A stretch of 42,619 nt of DNA, taken from NCBI GenBank assembly GCA_020073565.1, contig JAIQEY010000048.1:1-42619 (forward strand), given 5' to 3'. Origin of the DNA: Terriglobia bacterium. GTDB taxonomy: Bacteria; Acidobacteriota; Terriglobia; Terriglobales; Acidobacteriaceae. The translations under genes and the position numbers were made by a program. Numbering within the stretch: position 1 is the stretch's first letter; each line of letters begins with the position of its first letter. The notes below the pieces were generated by a model. The model saw only the letters and a list, made by a program, of their open reading frames with translations. It was not told the origin of the DNA and did not search any database. This document shows, piece after piece, positions 41,147 through 42,619 of the stretch.

Positions 41147-42340
41147 ATGAGATGCCATCAGGTTCCTCGTAGGCCGCCGAGCGGTTTCGTGCCCCTTCTC
41201 ACCCTAACGCTGGTTCTTACTCACGCGGTTGTCTGCGGCGGCCAGGGCAAACCCGGGGGTGGCGGTGGGGGCAAGACGGGTATTTCGGTTCAGCCCAGTA
41301 GTCTTCCCAACTTTCCGACGTCTCCCCTGCCCGGCCCGATGTTTATAACGGGCACGGTGGCGCTGGAGGGTGGAGCTGCCATCACGGACACAGTAGTGAT
41401 CCAAAGCGTTTGCCACGGGGACGTGCGCAACGAAGCGTACTCAGATTCCAAGGGAAACTTCACCCTCAACCTGGGCGACCGGACCCGGGACGCAGTTGCG
41501 ACCGCGGACGAGGCGGAATCGCCGCTGGGGAACCCGGGTGGGAGCGGACGGCTGCGTGCGCCGCGAGACTTGCGTGATTGCGCCTTGCGGGCGGCCTTAG
41601 CGGGATTCCGGTCCGATGTGATCGAGCTGCGCGGCAAAGTGCACGACCAGGGGGACGCGGATGTGGGCACGATCATGTTGCACCGCATGGCCCAGGTGGA
41701 AGGGTTCACGGTGAGCGCCACGACGGCGGCGGCTCCTTCGGCGGCCCGCAAAGAATACGAGAAAGGCAAAGAGGACGCGCAAAAGGGGAAGTGGGAATCA
41801 GCAGCGAAAAGGTTCGCCAAGGCCGTCGAGATCTACCCGAAATACGCGGCAGCATGGTGCGAACTGGGACGCGTCCAGTTGCAGCGAAATGACGAGCCAG
41901 CGGCTCGGATATCGTTCGGGCGAGCCCAGGAGGCGGATTCGAAGTTCATCACGCCCTATGCGGAGCTGGCAAACCTGGCGCTGAAGGCGAAGGACTGGAA
42001 GGAACTGGCGCAGACTACTGAGACGCTGCTGGCGCTGGATCCGGTGGACTATCCGCAGCGCTGGTACTACAACGCGGCAGCGAATTATTACCTTGACGAC
42101 CTGGATAAGGCAGAAAAGAGCGCCGCACGCTGCATCGCTCTGGATGAGCAACACCGGATACCGAGGGTCGAATACCTGCTGGGCATGGTTCTGGCGAAGA
42201 AGAAGGACTACTCGGGAGCGGCCGCTCACATCAAGAACTATATCCGCCTGGCTCCTAATGCGACGGATCTGGAGGCCGCGCAACAGCAACTCGCGGGATT
42301 GGAGATGAGCGCAACTGTCTCGCAGAACCCGAGTAAGTAA
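41147..42340 (+). CDS. Secreted TPR-repeat protein
   Basis: A protein of about 397 residues with a signal peptide (PLLTLTLVLTHAVVC, cleavage near residue 30), a Gly-rich linker, a beta-sandwich, carboxypeptidase-regulatory-like domain (about 60-190, ITGTVALEGGAAITDTVVIQ and the DSKGNFTLNLGD motif) and four to five TPR units (KWESAAKRFAKAVEIYPKYA, AARISFGRAQEADSKFITPY, later GAAAHIKNYIRLAPNATDLE). The upstream start at 41072 is not supported by a signal peptide, so ATG 41147 is chosen; 41123 is also possible. It is probably periplasmic or surface-bound. No enzyme motif is visible. Confidence 0.8.
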   Translation: MRCHQVPRRPPSGFVPLLTLTLVLTHAVVCGGQGKPGGGGGGKTGISVQPSSLPNFPTSPLPGPMFITGTVALEGGAAITDTVVIQSVCHGDVRNEAYSDSKGNFTLNLGDRTRDAVATADEAESPLGNPGGSGRLRAPRDLRDCALRAALAGFRSDVIELRGKVHDQGDADVGTIMLHRMAQVEGFTVSATTAAAPSAARKEYEKGKEDAQKGKWESAAKRFAKAVEIYPKYAAAWCELGRVQLQRNDEPAARISFGRAQEADSKFITPYAELANLALKAKDWKELAQTTETLLALDPVDYPQRWYYNAAANYYLDDLDKAEKSAARCIALDEQHRIPRVEYLLGMVLAKKKDYSGAAAHIKNYIRLAPNATDLEAAQQQLAGLEMSATVSQNPSK

Positions 42341-42527
42341 GCGACGCCTTACAACTAGCGAACTCTTGGCCATGGTGTTGAGCGCTAACGGGCGTGATCG
42401 CAAGGGACGAAGAAAACGTCCCGTCTGGAAGCTGTGAAGAAATTGTTTTTCAGGCAACCGGGGCCTTGCTTCGGTCTTGCGACATCACCGGCATCCACAC
42501 ACTTTCCGGCGCCCGTTGAAGGATTCT

Positions 42528-42619
42528 ATGCTGGCCGAAGTTGCGGTGTCCGCTTTAGGCCGAACCACCTCGTCAGGTTGTAACTTAAGCAAGCCCAAGT
42601 CGCTTCCATGGCTACTTTC
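42528..42619 (+). CDS. Possible 5' end of a gene running out of the window
   Basis: An ATG with GAAGGA seven bases upstream opens a frame (MLAEVAVSALGRTTSSGCNL) that stays open to the window edge. Thirty residues are too few to identify it. Otherwise 42341-42527 shows no gene. Confidence 0.25.
   Translation, partial: MLAEVAVSALGRTTSSGCNLSKPKSLPWLL

Overview
The window looks like a chromosomal segment of a high-GC soil-type Acidobacteriota, probably Terriglobia/Koribacter-like. This is inferred from gene content (LolB-like lipoprotein plus orphan MacB-type permeases, a lysine-rich H1-like protein, a split KdpD system, a BBP2-type porin) and from many short palindromic intergenic repeats. No plasmid, phage or integrase gene is visible.

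Layout. 1-5200: mltG, a lipoprotein and an FtsX-like permease that overlap, a charge-segregated histone-H1-like protein with a strong terminator, ridA on the minus strand, and a conserved hypothetical gene. 5200-7500: purM and purN (minus), separated and flanked by hairpin repeats, then a small secreted lysine-rich protein. 7660-16130 (plus): a 919-aa acyl-CoA synthetase/GNAT fusion of the Pat type, two coupled MacB-like permeases without an ATPase, a periplasmic S10 carboxypeptidase and a diacylglycerol-kinase-like lipid kinase.

16195-26277 is the centrepiece, a complete Kdp potassium-uptake locus. On the minus strand, in transcription order, are a truncated KdpD (KdpD plus Usp domains only), kdpE, an 81-aa unknown protein, a beta-barrel porin, a 28-aa membrane peptide, kdpF, kdpA, kdpB and kdpC. 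The missing half of KdpD (DUF4118 membrane sensor plus histidine kinase) is a separate gene transcribed divergently from a 40-bp gap. Two arrays of four CRTAAR-like hexamers at exact 11-bp spacing lie upstream of the 81-aa gene and of the porin. On the minus strand they read YTTAYG and resemble the 11-bp-spaced TTTATA/TTTACA half-sites of the E. coli KdpE operator, so they are strong candidates for KdpE operators. They would bring the outer-membrane porin and the small proteins into the potassium-starvation regulon.

26360-38340: a 42-aa membrane peptide, a RhaT/GRP-like 10-TM transporter, a CAU-anticodon tRNA with features of tRNA-Ile2, a sugar-binding-like protein without a signal peptide, a frameshifted DUF2461 gene, HU/IHF, SppA, an orphan hydantoinase-B, an HtrA/DegP-like protease, a membrane protein of unknown function, a GNAT acetyltransferase and a secreted TPR protein. 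38340-42619 is the most accessory-looking part. It holds direct repeats, an orphan TIR/coiled-coil/zinc-ribbon protein, a repeat-helix protein whose 5' end runs into a duplicated repeat, and a secreted TPR protein.

Repeats recur throughout. GTAGCG-headed palindromes sit within 0-6 bases of stop codons, and a TCTGCAATCTGACCTC family is arranged as hairpins, one copy of which encodes the C-terminus and stop codon of PurN.
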